A stretch of 64,000 bases of DNA from positions 10,417 through 74,416 of the forward strand of contig NZ_JBKBHC010000012.1 of NCBI RefSeq assembly GCF_046297895.1. Direction: 5' to 3'. This stretch comes from Ferrovibrio sp046297895. GTDB taxonomy: Bacteria > Pseudomonadota > Alphaproteobacteria > Ferrovibrionales > Ferrovibrionaceae. The notes beneath the pieces were generated by a model, which worked only from the letters and a program-made list of their open reading frames with translations, ran no database searches and was not told the DNA's origin. Made by a program: the position numbers and the translations under genes. Positions 10,679 to 19,045 of the stretch are shown here, in pieces; the first letter of the stretch is position 1, and the number at the start of each line of letters is the position of its first letter.

Positions 10679-11476
10679 ATGTCCAGCCCCGAGCCGAGTT
10701 CAGAACCTCCGAGTCATCGCATCGTCAATTCCCGGGGCCGCGCGCCGCTGGTGCTGATCTGCGACCATGCAAGCTGCGTCGTGCCGCCCGACCTGGACAA
10801 TCTCGGTCTGCCCGATCACGAACGCGTCCGCCATATCGGCTGGGATCCCGGCACGGCCATCATCACCGAATGCCTGGCACAGAGCCTGGATGCGCCCGCG
10901 GTGCTGGCCGGCGTGTCGCGGCTGGTGATCGACTGCAACCGCCGGCCCGACGATCCCACCCTGATCTGCGAGGTGAGCGACGGCACCGTGGTGCCGGGCA
11001 ATCGCGATCTGGACCAGGCCGAGCGCGAGCGCCGGATGGCAAGGTATTTCCGTCCCTATCATGCCGCCATCGCCGAACAGATCGAGGCAGCCGGCGAACG
11101 GGGGGCGCAGCCGGCTCTGCTCTCGATCCACAGCTTCACGCCCCGCCTGCGCGTGAAGGGCGAGAACCGGCCCTGGCATATCGGCGTGGTGTGGGACCGC
11201 GACGGCCGCCTGGCCCAGCCTTTGCTGCGGGCCCTGCGCGACGAAGGCGATCTTGTGGTGGGCGACAACGAACCCTATAGCGGCCGGCGCCATGCCGGCT
11301 ATTCGATCTTCCAGCACGGCCAGAATCGCGGCCTGCATCACGTGATGATCGAAGTGCGGCAGGATCTGGTGAGCGACGAGGCCGGGGCAAGGGCCTGGGC
11401 CGGGCGGCTTGAGCGTTGCTTCCGTCGCATGCTGGCCGAGGCAGGGTTGATGGCGACGGCGGGCAGCGCCGCTTGA
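10679..11476 (+). CDS. N-formylglutamate amidohydrolase family protein
   Basis: A 265-residue member of the N-formylglutamate amidohydrolase family, which hydrolyses formylated glutamate and related amides. Signature segments are LVLICDHASCVVPPDLDNLG near residue 22, DCNRRPDDPTLI, and the metal-site region SIHSFTPRL. It is followed 22 bases later by a carboxylate-amine ligase and then a DUF1244 gene. No histidine-degradation genes are nearby, so the true substrate may be another N-acyl or gamma-glutamyl compound. Confidence 0.9.
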   Translation: MSSPEPSSEPPSHRIVNSRGRAPLVLICDHASCVVPPDLDNLGLPDHERVRHIGWDPGTAIITECLAQSLDAPAVLAGVSRLVIDCNRRPDDPTLICEVSDGTVVPGNRDLDQAERERRMARYFRPYHAAIAEQIEAAGERGAQPALLSIHSFTPRLRVKGENRPWHIGVVWDRDGRLAQPLLRALRDEGDLVVGDNEPYSGRRHAGYSIFQHGQNRGLHHVMIEVRQDLVSDEAGARAWAGRLERCFRRMLAEAGLMATAGSAA

Positions 11477-11498
11477 GTCTGGAGTAACGGGAGGAAGC

Positions 11499-12641
11499 AT
11501 GGTCAGCGCCGGCGATTTCACCATCGGCATCGAGGAAGAGCATCTGCTGGTGGAACGCACCACCGGTGCACTGGCGGTGGAGCCGCCGGCGGCCGTGCTG
11601 GCCGAATGCGAAGCCATCGCCGGCGGCCAGGTGCATCCCGAATTCCTGCAATGCCAGATCGAGATTTCCACCAAGGTGTGCCGCGGCATGGCAGAGGCGC
11701 GCGCCGACCTGGTGCGCCTGCGCGGTGGCATCGCGGAAGTCGCCGCGCGCCACGGGCTGGCGCCGATTGCCGCTTCCACGCATCCCTTCGCCCGATGGAG
11801 CGACCAGCGCCATACCGACAAGGAGCGCTACGACCGGCTGGCGAAAGACCTGGCCGGGGTGGCGCGGCGTCTGATCATCTGCGGCCTGCATGTGCATGTA
11901 GGCATCGCCGACGAGGACCTGCGCATCGACCTGATGAACCAGGTCAGCTATTTCCTGCCGCATCTGCTGGCCCTCTCCACCTCCTCCCCCTTCTGGCAGG
12001 GTGAGGAAACTGGCCTGCAATCCTATCGCCTGTCGGTGTTCGACAGCCTGCCGCGCACCGGCCTGCCCGAACGCCTGGAGACCTGGGGCGAATACCAGCG
12101 GCTGGTGAACCGCCTGAAGCAGGCCGGCCTGATCGAGGATGCCAGCAAGCTGTGGTGGGACATCCGCCCCTCGGCACGGTATCCCACGCTGGAACTGCGG
12201 ATCACCGATGTCTGCACCCGCCTGGACGACGGATTGAGCGTGGCGGCGCTGTATCTCTGTCTGCTGGCCGCGCTGCTGCGGCTGCGTCAGAAGAACCAGC
12301 GCTGGCGCATCTATGCCAACACGCTGATCGACGAGAACCGCTGGCTGGCCCAGCGCTACGGCATCGCCGGCAGCCTGGTCGATTTCGGCAAGGGCGAAGC
12401 CGTGCCCTATGCGGCCCTGCTGGAGGAACTGATCGAACTGACCCGCGAGGAGGCCATCCAGCTCGGCTGCCTGGCGGAGGTGGAGCGGGCGCGCGGCATC
12501 CTCAGGCGCGGCACCTCGGCCCAGCGGCAGTTGCAAGTCTACCGCGATGCGCTACATGCTGGCATGGACAAGCCCGCGGCGCTGAAGGCCGTGGTGGACT
12601 GGCTGGTGGCGGAGACCGTGAATTTTGCCGTTCCCGAATAG
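11499..12641 (+). CDS. Carboxylate-amine ligase (YbdK / GCS2 family)
   Basis: A 380-residue ATP-grasp-like ligase of the glutamate-cysteine ligase 2 family; YbdK shows weak glutamate-cysteine ligase activity. It begins with the family signature TIGIEEEHLLVERTTGALAV. Other hallmarks are ICGLHVHVGIADEDLRI, WWDIRPSARYPTLELRITD and TLIDENRWLAQRYG. GGGAGG lies before the ATG. The neighbouring amidohydrolase could act on the same gamma-glutamyl or N-acyl product, but that is inference. Confidence 0.93.
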   Translation: MVSAGDFTIGIEEEHLLVERTTGALAVEPPAAVLAECEAIAGGQVHPEFLQCQIEISTKVCRGMAEARADLVRLRGGIAEVAARHGLAPIAASTHPFARWSDQRHTDKERYDRLAKDLAGVARRLIICGLHVHVGIADEDLRIDLMNQVSYFLPHLLALSTSSPFWQGEETGLQSYRLSVFDSLPRTGLPERLETWGEYQRLVNRLKQAGLIEDASKLWWDIRPSARYPTLELRITDVCTRLDDGLSVAALYLCLLAALLRLRQKNQRWRIYANTLIDENRWLAQRYGIAGSLVDFGKGEAVPYAALLEELIELTREEAIQLGCLAEVERARGILRRGTSAQRQLQVYRDALHAGMDKPAALKAVVDWLVAETVNFAVPE

Positions 12642-12664
12642 CCGGGCCTGAACAGGAGGATGGC

Positions 12665-12979
12665 ATGACCGACAAGATCGATCCCAAGACCCAGACCGAA
12701 CTGGAAGCCGCGGCCTTCCGCCGCCTGGTCGAGCATCTGCGCGGCCGCACCGATGTGCAGAATATCGACCTGATGAACCTGGCCGGCTTCTGCCGCAATT
12801 GCCTGAGCAACTGGTATCAGGACGCCGCCAAGGCCAAGGGAATCGAACTCGACAAGATGGCGGCCCGCGAGATCGTCTACGGCATGCCCTATCCGGAATG
12901 GCAGGCGAAATACCAGAAGGACGCCTCGCCCGAGCAGCAGAAGGCCTTCTCGGAAGCAATCAAGGCCCATAAGCACTAG
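12665..12979 (+). CDS. DUF1244 protein
   Basis: A 104-residue protein of the DUF1244 family, recognised by FRRLVEHLRGRTDVQNIDLM, the cysteine pair AGFCRNCLSNWY and the segment GMPYPEWQAKYQ. Function unknown. The two cysteines could bind metal, but no second pair is present. It lies 23 bases after the ligase gene with AGGAGG before the start, so it is probably the third gene of that operon. Confidence 0.92.
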   Translation: MTDKIDPKTQTELEAAAFRRLVEHLRGRTDVQNIDLMNLAGFCRNCLSNWYQDAAKAKGIELDKMAAREIVYGMPYPEWQAKYQKDASPEQQKAFSEAIKAHKH

Positions 12980-12991
12980 GGATAAATCGGA

Positions 12992-13024
12992 GTTATCCAC
13001 GGATGCCGCATTCCTGTGGATAAC
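12992..13024. promoter_or_regulatory. Inverted pair of DnaA boxes upstream of gapR
   Basis: TTATCCACG (12993-13001) and TGTGGATAA (13015-13023) face each other; the second is a perfect consensus DnaA box on the minus strand. Together they form the nine-base inverted repeat GTTATCCAC / GTGGATAAC with a 15-base spacer. They lie about 35-65 bases before a TATAAT element of the gapR gene. DnaA binding is inferred from the consensus. Confidence 0.55.
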
Positions 13025-13059
13025 TTTGGGGCGGCGGTAGGCGGCCGGACGCTGGCGGC

Positions 13060-13065
13060 TATAAT
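13060..13065 (+). promoter_or_regulatory. Probable -10 element of gapR
   Basis: A perfect TATAAT lies 40 bases before the gapR ATG. No convincing -35 is visible at 16-18 bases, so activation by an upstream factor is possible. Confidence 0.4.
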
Positions 13066-13105
13066 CCGCGCCCAACCCCAACACCGCTTTCAACTGAGGT
13101 CACCC

Positions 13106-13384
13106 ATGGCCACCAAACTGATCTCCGGCAATTTCTCGGCCGACCAGCTCAACCAGATCGTCGCCCGCATCGAGCGGCTGGAGGAAGAGAAGAAGGCGCT
13201 GGCCGACGATATCCGCGAGGTCTATGCCGAGGCCAAGGCCCATGGCTTCGACACCAAGATCCTTCGCCAGGTGATCAAGCTGCGCAAGTTGGACCGTGCC
13301 GAGCTGGCCGAGCAGGAAAGCCTGCTCGAGATCTACATGGAAGCCCTCGGCATGGATACCGCGACGCAGGAAGCCGCGGAGTAA
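13106..13384 (+). CDS. gapR: GapR family nucleoid-associated protein (DUF2312)
   Basis: A 92-residue protein of the DUF2312/GapR family. In Caulobacter, GapR binds overtwisted AT-rich DNA ahead of replication forks and aids chromosome replication. The segment LNQIVARIERLEEEKKALAD is the coiled-coil dimer region, followed by VYAEAKAHGFDTKILRQVIK and the KLRKLDR turn. The ATG at 13106 follows a modest GAGG site. The paired DnaA boxes just upstream are a notable context. Length matches the family. Confidence 0.93.
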   Translation: MATKLISGNFSADQLNQIVARIERLEEEKKALADDIREVYAEAKAHGFDTKILRQVIKLRKLDRAELAEQESLLEIYMEALGMDTATQEAAE

Positions 13385-13389
13385 TCCGC

Positions 13390-13776
13390 ATGCGCGGCCA
13401 AACCGGCTTTGTTGCAGGTCTGGCCGCGCTGCTCTTCTGCGGCGACCTGGCCGCGCAGCCGCAGCGGCCGATCACCGACGATGCCCAGGCCTGCGTCAGC
13501 ATCGCCAACCTCACGCAGTATAACTGGCCGATCAACATCCGCCGTGAAGGCCGGGTGAACTCCACCGTGATCGCCAAGCCGCGCGAGGTGAATCGCTATT
13601 GCGCGCCGGATCGTCTGGGGCCGAATGAATTCATCATCGTGCAGGTGAAATCCACCTGGTTTCCGATCGGCGAATGCCGGCTGAAGAATCGCGGCACCAT
13701 GGAAATCTACCGCGAAAAAAGCGACGAGACCGACAGCGGCGAAGTCACGCGCGTGAAATGCTACGAGGGGCGCTGA
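13390..13776 (+). CDS. Small secreted hypothetical protein
   Basis: A 128-residue protein with an N-terminal signal peptide (about residues 1-22, ending LAAQ) and a mature part containing four Cys (CVSIANL, YCAPDRL, GECRLKN, KCYEGR) that could form two disulphides. I do not recognise the family. It begins five bases after gapR, so it may be on the same transcript, although its product goes to the periplasm. Confidence 0.7.
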   Translation: MRGQTGFVAGLAALLFCGDLAAQPQRPITDDAQACVSIANLTQYNWPINIRREGRVNSTVIAKPREVNRYCAPDRLGPNEFIIVQVKSTWFPIGECRLKNRGTMEIYREKSDETDSGEVTRVKCYEGR

Positions 13777-13797
13777 CCCCGCGTCAGGCATGTCGGT

Positions 13798-14286
13798 TCA
13801 CGGCCGCAGCAGCGCCCAGCGCCAGATCGTGCCGTCATCCGGATCTTCCACCGTCTCAACCAGCGTGAACCCGCGCTTGCGCAGAATCGCCGTCGAGGCG
13901 TTTTCCTCCGGCAGGGTATGCGCCAGCACGGCCTTCACGTCATATTCGTTGAAAGCGATCTTCAGCAGCTCGCGCGCCATGATGCTGCCGACGCCCCGGC
14001 CCTCATGGCCGGGAAAGGTGAAATAGGCGATCTCCACAAGCCCCTGCACAGGCGGCGATTTGAAGCTGCAGATGCCAAGTAGGGCATTGTCGCTATCGCG
14101 GAGCGCAAAATAGCTGAGCCAGGGATCTGTGGCGCCGGTCATGGCATACATGCCGAGCGTGGCGGTTGCCATCTCGCCGACGAGCCCGGCCACTTCCAAA
14201 TGATTGGGGTGGGCAGCCAGCAGCGCGGTTGGATCGGCGGCCAGGGCTTGAAGATAGGCAGTATCGAGCGGCTTCAGTGTCAGCAT
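13798..14286 (-). CDS. GNAT family N-acetyltransferase
   Basis: A 162-residue acetyltransferase. The acetyl-CoA site is seen in YFTFPGHEGRGVGSIMAREL (motif A, RGVGS), and the C-terminal part ENASTAILRKRGFTLVETVE matches motif B. Acceptor substrate unknown. It stands between convergent gapR-side genes and an alpha/beta hydrolase on its own strand. Confidence 0.88.
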   Translation of the reverse strand: MLTLKPLDTAYLQALAADPTALLAAHPNHLEVAGLVGEMATATLGMYAMTGATDPWLSYFALRDSDNALLGICSFKSPPVQGLVEIAYFTFPGHEGRGVGSIMARELLKIAFNEYDVKAVLAHTLPEENASTAILRKRGFTLVETVEDPDDGTIWRWALLRP

Positions 14287-14325
14287 GGGCGGTTTCTGGC
14301 CGATCCCGCAATACTGCGCAAGGCC

Positions 14326-15183
14326 TCAGCGGCTTTTCAACCAGTCAAGGATGCTGGGCAGCACCAGCTGCGGCTTGCGCACCCAGCGGAAATGATCGAT
14401 GCCGTCGAAACCCATCGCCTTGGGGTCGAGATGATGGCGCGTGAGCTGCACCCTGGGGAATTTGCTTAAGAGTCCGTCCATCGCGTGTTTCGGCGCGAAG
14501 AAGTCGCCCTGCAGCGAGATGCCCAGCACCGGCAGGGATAATTCCGCCAGATGGCGGTCATGGTCCACGCGCGGCCGGCCGAAGATGAAACGCCCGGTGC
14601 GCGCCTGCCTGGCCCAGTCGGCCATCAATGTGCGTGCCTCGCGCCCGGCGAAGCGGAAACGGTGGCCGGGGAAATGCCCCACCACGCGCGCCACCAGCGG
14701 CACCATCTGGCTGTAGGCCAGGAAGGCTTTCGGCCACAGCTTCCAGTGCACCGAGCTGCAGGCGATCAGGATCAGGCCATCGATCTGCTGCGGGTGATGC
14801 GCGGCATAGATGCTGCTGACCTGCGCGCCCAAGCTGTGGCCCAGCAGGTAGAAGGGCGTGCCGGGAAACCGCGTCTTCACCGCCGTGATCGCCAGCGGCC
14901 AGTCCTCGGTCAGCAGGTCGTGATAGCCGAAATCGTAGCCCCAGCCCGGCTTGTGCCCACCGCTTTCCTCATGGCCGCGCAACTCGGCGATGGCGGCGTT
15001 GTATCCGGCCTGCTGCAGGGCCTGCAGCAGCGGGGCGTAATAGCCGATCTGCATGCCCATGGCAGGTTCGATCAGGATGGCGGGCGCCTTGGCATCGGCC
15101 GCCGGATGGATCTGCACGGCAAAGCTGGTGCCGTCGTGCCGCTGCAGGCGGATGGTTTCGGGTGAAGCGGAGAGGGTAGTCAT
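14326..15183 (-). CDS. Alpha/beta hydrolase (serine esterase/lipase-like)
   Basis: A 285-residue alpha/beta-hydrolase fold protein. The nucleophile elbow is LLGHSLGAQ near residue 118, and the oxyanion-side region reads PAMGMQIGYYAPLLQALQQA. The late GFDGIDHFRWV can supply the catalytic His. Substrate unknown. The ATG at 15183 is followed (upstream) by a REP pair that separates it from the large oxidoreductase gene. Confidence 0.88.
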   Translation of the reverse strand: MTTLSASPETIRLQRHDGTSFAVQIHPAADAKAPAILIEPAMGMQIGYYAPLLQALQQAGYNAAIAELRGHEESGGHKPGWGYDFGYHDLLTEDWPLAITAVKTRFPGTPFYLLGHSLGAQVSSIYAAHHPQQIDGLILIACSSVHWKLWPKAFLAYSQMVPLVARVVGHFPGHRFRFAGREARTLMADWARQARTGRFIFGRPRVDHDRHLAELSLPVLGISLQGDFFAPKHAMDGLLSKFPRVQLTRHHLDPKAMGFDGIDHFRWVRKPQLVLPSILDWLKSR

Positions 15184-15265
15184 AGCGCGATCAAGCCACG
15201 ATGCGCAGCGCTCCGCAATTACCTTTCTGGTCGTAACGCAGCGTCATGCCGTAAGGGAATTAAGG

Positions 15266-15356
15266 CGTGGATGGCCGGCACAAGGCCGGCCATGACGTGT
15301 GAACGAGTGACTATTGAATACCTTCGTCATGCCCGGACTTGATCCGGGCATCCACG
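15266..15356. repeat. REP pair, locus 1
   Basis: Two palindromic repeats of about 32 bases face opposite ways: a GGCCGG-type unit at 15266-15297 and a CCCGGG-type unit at 15325-15356. The second ends two bases after the stop codon of the indolepyruvate oxidoreductase gene. The hairpins share outer ends CGTGGATG or CGTCATG. Confidence 0.85.
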
Positions 15357-15358
15357 AT

Positions 15359-18300
15359 TTACTCTGCCGCGCTGGCCAGGGGTGCGGTGGGGGCGCGGAA
15401 GGTAGCCAGCAGTTTGGCCTCCTTCTCCTTCGCCGCCGCCAGGTGCTTCACCTTCACATGGCCATAGCCGCGGATGTCTTCCGGAATCTTCGCCAGTTGT
15501 AAGGCCAGCGCATGATTCTGCGGGTTCAGCTTCTCGCACAACTCCTCGATCAGGGCGAAATAGTCGGCGATGAGCTGGCGCTCGGTGCGGCGTTCTTCGG
15601 TACGGCCGAAGATGTCAAAGGCCGTGCCGCGCAGGAATTTCAGCTTGGCCAGCAGGCCGAAGGCGCGGAACATCCACGGGCCGAATTCCTTCTTCTGCGC
15701 GATGCCGGTCTCCGGATCGGGCGGATTGAGCAGCGGCGGCGCCAGATGGAAGCTGAGGCGGAAATCGCCGTCGAACTGCGCGTTCAGCTTCTTGAGGAAC
15801 TCGCCGTCGGAATAAAGCCGCGCCACCTCGTACTCGTCCTTGTAGGCCATCAGCTTGAAGGCATACCGTGCCACGGCCTCGGCAAAGCCTGTCATGCCCT
15901 TGGCCCGGTTCGCCTCGGCATGACGGGCTTTTTCCACCAGCGCCTTGTAGCGCTCGGCGTAAGCCGCATTCTGCCATGCGGTCAGCCGCGGCATGCGGTC
16001 GGCCAGCAGCTCGTCCACCGTCTTGGCAAAAGCCTTCGGCTCGATGGCGCTGAGCGTGGGCCGGGCGATGTCGTCCACCACCTTGGGGTCCTGGGCATAG
16101 AGCCGGCCCCAGTTCAGCGCCTTGATATTGGCGTCGATCGCCGTGCCGTTCAGTTCGATGGCCTTGAGCAGGGCATCGAGCGATACCGGAATCAGACCGC
16201 GCTGCACGGCATAGCCCAGCATGAACATGTTGGTGGCAATCGCATCGCCCATCAGCACGGTGGCGATGCGGGTGGCTTCCACGAATTCCGACAGGTTCTC
16301 GCCGGCCGCACTGCGGATCGCCTGCACCATCTGATGGTCGTCCAGCTGCAGGTTCGGGTTGAGCTGGAAGGCGGCGGTGGGCGTGAGATGCGTGTTGATC
16401 AGCGCCCGCGTGGCGCCCTTCTGCATCTTCTCCAGCGCGGCATCGCCGGCCGCCACCACCATGTCGCAGCCCAGCACCAGATTGGCGCCGCCGGCTGCCA
16501 CGCGCACGGCGTGGATGTCGTCCGGGTTCTTGGCGATACGCACATGGCTCAGTACGGCGCCGTTCTTCTGCGCCAGGCCGGTGAAATCCAGCACGCTGGT
16601 GCCATAGCCCTGGATATGCGCGGCCATCCCTAAGATCTGGCCGATGGTCACCACGCCGGTGCCGCCGATGCCGGTGATCAGGATGTTGTAGGGCTGGTCC
16701 AGCGGCGCGACTTCCGGCGCCTTGAGGCCGGCGAACAGGCCGTCCACGTCACTGTCGCTCGGGCCCTGCTGCAGTTTCACCTTGGCGCGCTTCACCTTGC
16801 CGCCATGCACGGTGACAAAGCTGGGGCAGAAACCCTTCACGCAGGAGAAATCCTTGTTGCAGGACGACTGGTTGATCTTGCGCTTGCGGCCCAGCTCGGT
16901 TTCCAGCGGCTCGACCGAGACGCAGTTGGATTTCACCGAGCAGTCGCCGCAACCCTCGCAGACCGCCTCGTTGATGAACACGCGCTTGTCGGGGTCGGGG
17001 AAGGTGCCGCGCTTGCGGCGGCGGCGCTTCTCGGCGGCGCAGGTCTGGTCGTAGATCAGAACCGTGCAGCCCTCGATCTCGCGCAGCTCGCGCTGCACGG
17101 CGTCCAGCTCGTCGCGATGACGGATGGTCACGCCCGGCGCCCATTCGGTGCCGACCGGATATTTCTCCGGCTCGTCGGTGACCACCACGATCTTGCGCAC
17201 GCCCTCGCCATAGACCTGCATGCTGATCTGCGGCGGGGTCAGCGGGCCGTCATGCGGCTGGCCGCCGGTCATCGCCACGGCGTCGTTGTAGAGGATCTTG
17301 TAGGTGATGTTCACCTTGGCCGCGACCGAGGCGCGCAGGGCCAGCAGGCCCGAGTGATAATAGGTGCCATCGCCCAGGTTGGCGAAGATGTGCTTGTCGT
17401 TGCTGAACGGCGCCTGGCCGATCCAGGGCGTGCCTTCGCCGCCCATCTGGGTGAAGGTGGCCGTCGAGCGGTCCATCCACAGCGACATGAAATGGCAGCC
17501 GATGCCGGCCACCGCGCGGCTGCCTTCCGGCACGCGGGTCGAGGTGTTGTGCGGGCAGCCCGAACAGAAATACGGCGTGCGCTGGGTCTTGCCGATGGTG
17601 CTGGCGGCGCGCTCCTTCTCCTTCTGCTCGATGAAGGCGATGCGTTCCTCGATGCGCGGATTGGTGCCGTAGCGCTTGAGCCAGGTATACAGCGCCTTGG
17701 CGACAATCGCAGGCGATATCTCCCCGGCCGAAGGCAGCAGCCAGTTGCCCTGGGCATCGAACTTGCCTACCACGCGCGGCCGCACGTCCTCGCGCCAGTT
17801 GTAAAGCTGTTCTTTCAGCTGGTTTTCGATGACCGCGCGCTTTTCCTCGACGACGATCACCTCCTCCAGCCCTTCGGCGAAATGGCGGGCGCCTTCACGC
17901 TCCAGCGGCCAGACCATGCCCACCTTGTAAAGGCGGATCCCCATATCGGCGGCCATCTCTTCCGTGATGCCGAGATCGTCCATCGCCTGGCGCACGTCCA
18001 GATATGACTTGCCGGTGGTGATGATGCCCAGCCGCGGACGCGGGCTGTCGATCACCACGCGGTCGATTTTGTTGGCGCGGGCGAAGGCGAGCGCGGCATA
18101 GGCCTTGTGGCGCTGCAGCCGGTCTTCCTGTTCCAGGATCGCATCGGGCCAGCGGATATTAAGGCCGCCCGGCGGCATCTGGAAATCGGTCGGATAGGCG
18201 ATCTGCAAACGCTCAGGGTCGATGGAAACGCTGGCCGAGCTTTCCACCGTTTCGGTCTGGCATTTGAATCCGACCCACAGGCCCGAATAGCGCGACATGG

Positions 18301-18859
18301 CCCAGCCGAGCAGGCCGTAATCGAGGAATTCCTGCACGTTGGCCGGATGCAGCATGGGCATCATCGCAGCCATCATCATGTGTTCGGACTGGTGTGCCAC
18401 GGTGGAAGAGGCGGCGCCATGGTCGTCGCCGCACAGCGCCAGAACGCCGCCATGCTTGGACGTGCCGGCGGAATTGGCATGCTTGAACACGTCCATCGAG
18501 CGGTCGACGCCCGGGCCCTTGCCGTACCAGATGCTGAACACGCCGTCGTATTTCGCACCGGGGAAAAGGTTGAGCTGCTGGCTGCCCCAGATCGCCGTGG
18601 CGGCGAGGTCTTCATTCACGCCGGGCTGGAACTGGATATGGTTGTCCTTAAGGAATTTGCGGGCGCGCCAGAGCTGCTGGTCGAACAGGCCGAGCGGCGA
18701 TCCGCGATAGCCGGAAATGAAGCAGGCGGTGTTGAGGCCGGCGGCCAGGTCGCGCTTTCGCTGCAGCATCGGCAGGCGGACCAGCGCCTGGGTGCCGGTC
18801 AGGAAGACGCGGCCGCGCTCGAGGGTGTATTTATCGTCCAGCGTGACATTCGCCAGCAT
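15359..18859 (-). CDS. Indolepyruvate ferredoxin oxidoreductase (fused alpha-beta type)
   Basis: A 1166-residue thiamine-diphosphate enzyme that oxidatively decarboxylates aryl pyruvates to aryl-acetyl-CoA, passing electrons to ferredoxin. The N-terminal pyruvate-binding part has ISGYRGSPLGLFDQQLW; the ThDP-binding region has GIGCHFMSLWMDRST and FANLGDGTYYHSG. A 4Fe-4S cluster motif lies at CEGCGDCSVKSNC, and the C-terminal gamma-like domain has GIGGTGVVTIGQILG. The length fits the one-piece proteobacterial form. The promoter at 18906-18934 with an adjoining inverted repeat suggests control by a dedicated regulator. GGAGGAG precedes the ATG. Confidence 0.95.
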   Translation of the reverse strand: MLANVTLDDKYTLERGRVFLTGTQALVRLPMLQRKRDLAAGLNTACFISGYRGSPLGLFDQQLWRARKFLKDNHIQFQPGVNEDLAATAIWGSQQLNLFPGAKYDGVFSIWYGKGPGVDRSMDVFKHANSAGTSKHGGVLALCGDDHGAASSTVAHQSEHMMMAAMMPMLHPANVQEFLDYGLLGWAMSRYSGLWVGFKCQTETVESSASVSIDPERLQIAYPTDFQMPPGGLNIRWPDAILEQEDRLQRHKAYAALAFARANKIDRVVIDSPRPRLGIITTGKSYLDVRQAMDDLGITEEMAADMGIRLYKVGMVWPLEREGARHFAEGLEEVIVVEEKRAVIENQLKEQLYNWREDVRPRVVGKFDAQGNWLLPSAGEISPAIVAKALYTWLKRYGTNPRIEERIAFIEQKEKERAASTIGKTQRTPYFCSGCPHNTSTRVPEGSRAVAGIGCHFMSLWMDRSTATFTQMGGEGTPWIGQAPFSNDKHIFANLGDGTYYHSGLLALRASVAAKVNITYKILYNDAVAMTGGQPHDGPLTPPQISMQVYGEGVRKIVVVTDEPEKYPVGTEWAPGVTIRHRDELDAVQRELREIEGCTVLIYDQTCAAEKRRRRKRGTFPDPDKRVFINEAVCEGCGDCSVKSNCVSVEPLETELGRKRKINQSSCNKDFSCVKGFCPSFVTVHGGKVKRAKVKLQQGPSDSDVDGLFAGLKAPEVAPLDQPYNILITGIGGTGVVTIGQILGMAAHIQGYGTSVLDFTGLAQKNGAVLSHVRIAKNPDDIHAVRVAAGGANLVLGCDMVVAAGDAALEKMQKGATRALINTHLTPTAAFQLNPNLQLDDHQMVQAIRSAAGENLSEFVEATRIATVLMGDAIATNMFMLGYAVQRGLIPVSLDALLKAIELNGTAIDANIKALNWGRLYAQDPKVVDDIARPTLSAIEPKAFAKTVDELLADRMPRLTAWQNAAYAERYKALVEKARHAEANRAKGMTGFAEAVARYAFKLMAYKDEYEVARLYSDGEFLKKLNAQFDGDFRLSFHLAPPLLNPPDPETGIAQKKEFGPWMFRAFGLLAKLKFLRGTAFDIFGRTEERRTERQLIADYFALIEELCEKLNPQNHALALQLAKIPEDIRGYGHVKVKHLAAAKEKEAKLLATFRAPTAPLASAAE

Positions 18860-18884
18860 CCGGTTCTCCTCCCACTGCCTTAAA

Positions 18885-18905
18885 TAGGTCAGTATTGCTT
18901 ACCTA
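18885..18905. promoter_or_regulatory. Candidate operator of the indolepyruvate oxidoreductase gene
   Basis: Inverted repeat TAGGTCAG (18885-18892) and CTTACCTA (18898-18905) with a five-base centre; seven of eight positions pair. It lies immediately downstream of the leftward -10, a classical repressor position. The regulator is not identified. Confidence 0.5.
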
Positions 18906-18934
18906 ATTATACGGGCGCCGCCTTGCCCGGTCGA
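18906..18934 (-). promoter_or_regulatory. Promoter of the indolepyruvate oxidoreductase gene
   Basis: On the minus strand, TCGACC (18934-18929) and a perfect TATAAT (18911-18906) are separated by 17 bases. The leader to the ATG at 18859 is about 40 bases and carries the inverted repeat at 18885-18905. Confidence 0.55.
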
Positions 18935-19045
18935 GCGAAAACCGAAGCGGCCTTTCAAAAGTCCGGCCGGTTGCTCTTTCAAGTGATTCTGGTAGATACC
19001 CCCGAGTAGTCAATCTGCCCCCCACGTTATAGCGCCAGGATCGTC

